7,950 nucleotides of DNA from QHXW01 sp035297145. GTDB taxonomy: Bacteria > Acidobacteriota > Terriglobia > Bryobacterales > Bryobacteraceae. The stretch covers positions 1-7,950 of the forward strand of contig DATGZN010000033.1 of assembly GCA_035297145.1 (NCBI GenBank), given 5' to 3'. Both the position numbers and the translations under genes were made by a program. The stretch's first letter is position 1; every line of letters starts with the position of its first letter. Under the pieces are notes generated by a model. It was not told the DNA's origin. It saw only the letters and a list, made by a program, of their open reading frames with translations, and made no database searches. This document shows, piece by piece, positions 6,312 through 7,950 of the stretch.

Positions 6312-7950
6312 TTACATGCGCGGCCGGAGTTCTTCCAGCGCCGGCAGAGTATCGCCATCTTTGAAACTGTGCAGCACGTCCCACAGGCGGGTCTCGAAGC
6401 GCCGCCAATATTCGTATTCGGCATTCCAGCGGCCCATCACACTGCCCAGGCGGTGGTCCGTGTATTCACTCAACCACGCCGAACGGTACACCTCGCGCAG
6501 GTCTGAAACCTCATCCATCAAGTCCATGATGCGGCTGTGATTGCGCGAGCTGGATTCCCATCCCACATAAAACTGAACATCCGCGCGGCTGGGGTGGCTT
6601 CCTAGCGTGTTGAAGTAACTGGCCATTTCGAGAGAGTAAATGTACCTCATGCCGGCGTAGTCCAACATTCGCGCACTCAGAAGCAGGCTGGGAATAGAGT
6701 AGGTGTCCTCGTGCAGGCTTAAGGCGTGCGCCAGATGCTCCTCGGCGTCTTCCGCCAAAAGCCGGATGGTTCGGAATGATTCGCGGTGCGCGGCGAGGCG
6801 CTCCAAACGCGCCTGCGTCAGCGGATCGTCCCAAAGCCGGAAAATCGTTTCCGCTCCCAGCACCGTTTCGGCCAGCTGCTGCGCCTTCGCCAAAGTTTCC
6901 AGGGCAGAAGCCACTTCGGCCGCCACCGGCGCAGAATAGAATGCCGCCGCATATTCGGCGAAAAATTGGGCACGATTCATTGGCTCTTGTTGCCAAGCCG
7001 CTGCGGCTCCGTAGGCCATGCCTGGCAGCGCCGTCCGGTAGAGTACCTGCGAGGCATCCGTCCAGCCGGTGTTGATCATGCCCATCGTGCCGTACTTGCG
7101 CGCATCAGCCAGAAACCCGTCGATATTCTCGAACGTTCGGAAGAAGTCGGGAGCAATTTCATCCCAGCACCAAATGCCGGGGGCAAACACTTCCGGCACT
7201 TTCTCCCGTGCAAACGGAGCCACAAAACCGCTGTAGTCCGGCTGGACATGATAGTGCCATGGAACGGCAATCACGTCCTTGGGCAACTGCGAAAACAGCT
7301 CGGGATACCGGGCGAAGATGCGGGCGCCGCTGTTCACGTCGGCCCAGAACATAGGACGCTTGCCGAATTGCCGGACCAGCGTGGTGATGCTCTTCAACTG
7401 CTCGATGTACAACTTTCCGGGTTCCACGCCACCAGCGGCCTGGCTGCCGGCCTTCTCCAGTTCCCAGGGCTCGTCCATGCCGACGTGGAACCACGGGCTC
7501 GGAAACAGTGCAGTCAGTTGCTCCACCCAGTCATGCAGCAGCGCCTGCAGTTGTGGATTGCGTGGATTGATTTCGCCGCCGTGCGGCAGGGCACTCAGAT
7601 CCGCGTAACGCTCGACGCGGAAAACGTCATGCAGGTGGCCGTAGAGCTCCAGGCAAGGTACGACGTCGATGTGCCGCGCGCGAGCGTAATCGATGATCCG
7701 GCGAATCTGTGGCTGCGAGTAGCGCGCTCCGAGATTGATGAGCGGGTAGCCGCGTAACTCGATATTCGCTTCGGAATAGAAGTAGTATTGGTTGGCTTTC
7801 CAGCGAGCCAGAAAATCGAGCTGCCGCTTTATTTCTTCTTCGGTAGGTAGCGGCCCATGGCTCATGTCCATCATGAAACCGCGGTACGCCAGGGCGGGCC
7901 AGTCATGGATCTCCACTTCTGGGAGGAATTTTTCTCCAGCGGTTTCCTCC
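6312..7950 (-). CDS. GH20-like glycoside hydrolase, N-terminus outside window (GH20-A)
   Basis: The frame runs from the right edge to TAA 6312-6314 and gives 545 residues. It has no start inside the window: a GTG at 7916 is in frame but lies within the conserved LPEVEIHDWP segment, so it is not the real start. The missing part should be the signal peptide and most of the GH20b domain. Counting from the 7916 codon, the barrel has YRGFMMDMSHG (11-21), ELYGHLHD (90-97), the catalytic pair D148-E149 in VGMDEPW (codons 7475-7470), FWADV (190-194) and WTD (285-287). A helical C-terminal region ends in RSAWLSEYT and YWRRFETRL. Over the first 60 alignable residues it matches GH20-B at 49 positions, so the two arose by duplication. 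It keeps a Trp at FWADV, where GH20-B has Phe. It is predicted to release a sugar from a glycoside. The altered GH20 motifs leave the substrate open. Confidence 0.87.
   Translation of the reverse strand, partial: EETAGEKFLPEVEIHDWPALAYRGFMMDMSHGPLPTEEEIKRQLDFLARWKANQYYFYSEANIELRGYPLINLGARYSQPQIRRIIDYARARHIDVVPCLELYGHLHDVFRVERYADLSALPHGGEINPRNPQLQALLHDWVEQLTALFPSPWFHVGMDEPWELEKAGSQAAGGVEPGKLYIEQLKSITTLVRQFGKRPMFWADVNSGARIFARYPELFSQLPKDVIAVPWHYHVQPDYSGFVAPFAREKVPEVFAPGIWCWDEIAPDFFRTFENIDGFLADARKYGTMGMINTGWTDASQVLYRTALPGMAYGAAAAWQQEPMNRAQFFAEYAAAFYSAPVAAEVASALETLAKAQQLAETVLGAETIFRLWDDPLTQARLERLAAHRESFRTIRLLAEDAEEHLAHALSLHEDTYSIPSLLLSARMLDYAGMRYIYSLEMASYFNTLGSHPSRADVQFYVGWESSSRNHSRIMDLMDEVSDLREVYRSAWLSEYTDHRLGSVMGRWNAEYEYWRRFETRLWDVLHSFKDGDTLPALEELRPRM

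Noticed and set aside
6295..6408. Longer N-terminus for the EamA permease
   Set aside because: It would overlap the end of GH20-A and add a charged stretch unlike the family. ATG 6294 just before the first helix fits better.
6786..7757. Long forward open frame of 323 codons opposite GH20-A
   Set aside because: It lies entirely antisense to a well-supported hydrolase. Its translation has no recognisable motif and is rich in Arg, Gln and His, as expected of a shadow of GC-rich coding.

Overview
The window is GC-rich bacterial DNA. It consists of one long leftward (minus-strand) gene cassette at about 1269-7950 and a roughly 1.2 kb gene-poor left flank that holds decayed fragments. The sequence has no taxonomic marker. 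The GC-rich coding, the paralogous GH20-like hydrolases carrying YRG-x-M-x-DMSHGPLPTE, and the neighbouring carbohydrate and acid enzymes resemble what I know from soil Acidobacteriota of the Solibacter/Bryobacter type. That placement is inference.

The cassette, in transcription order, contains five genes. First is a GH20-like glycoside hydrolase, called GH20-A, whose N-terminus lies beyond the right edge (7950 down to 6312). A 17 bp gap leads to a ten-helix EamA/DMT permease (6294-5329). A 14 bp gap leads to a DapA/NanA-superfamily lyase (5314-4352). This overlaps by ATGA a 3-hydroxyacyl-CoA-dehydrogenase-superfamily NAD enzyme (4355-3399). An 87 bp gap leads to a second, complete, exported GH20-like hydrolase, GH20-B (3311-1269), which is paralogous to the first. 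The spacing suggests at least the first four genes share one mRNA. A reasonable reading is that the hydrolases attack a glycoside, the permease moves a small product, and the lyase and dehydrogenase process it. The substrate cannot be read from the sequence.

The most interesting aspect is that several family-defining motifs are altered in the same way in both hydrolases. The DapA-like lyase keeps its Schiff-base lysine but lacks the usual Thr-Thr and Tyr residues. The dehydrogenase keeps its catalytic His and Glu in an unusual HWGEP context. Together they look like an uncharacterised catabolic locus rather than a textbook chitobiose, lysine or beta-oxidation pathway.

The left flank (1-1268) holds four things: a possible end of an unknown plus-strand gene (to 74); a strong imperfect hairpin (103-134); a 5'-truncated and frameshifted IS91-family (Y2) transposase tail on the minus strand (about 606-242); and a plus-strand fragment of the ATP-binding domain of a sensor histidine kinase (about 970-1182). 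Between 607 and 948 no convincing gene is seen.
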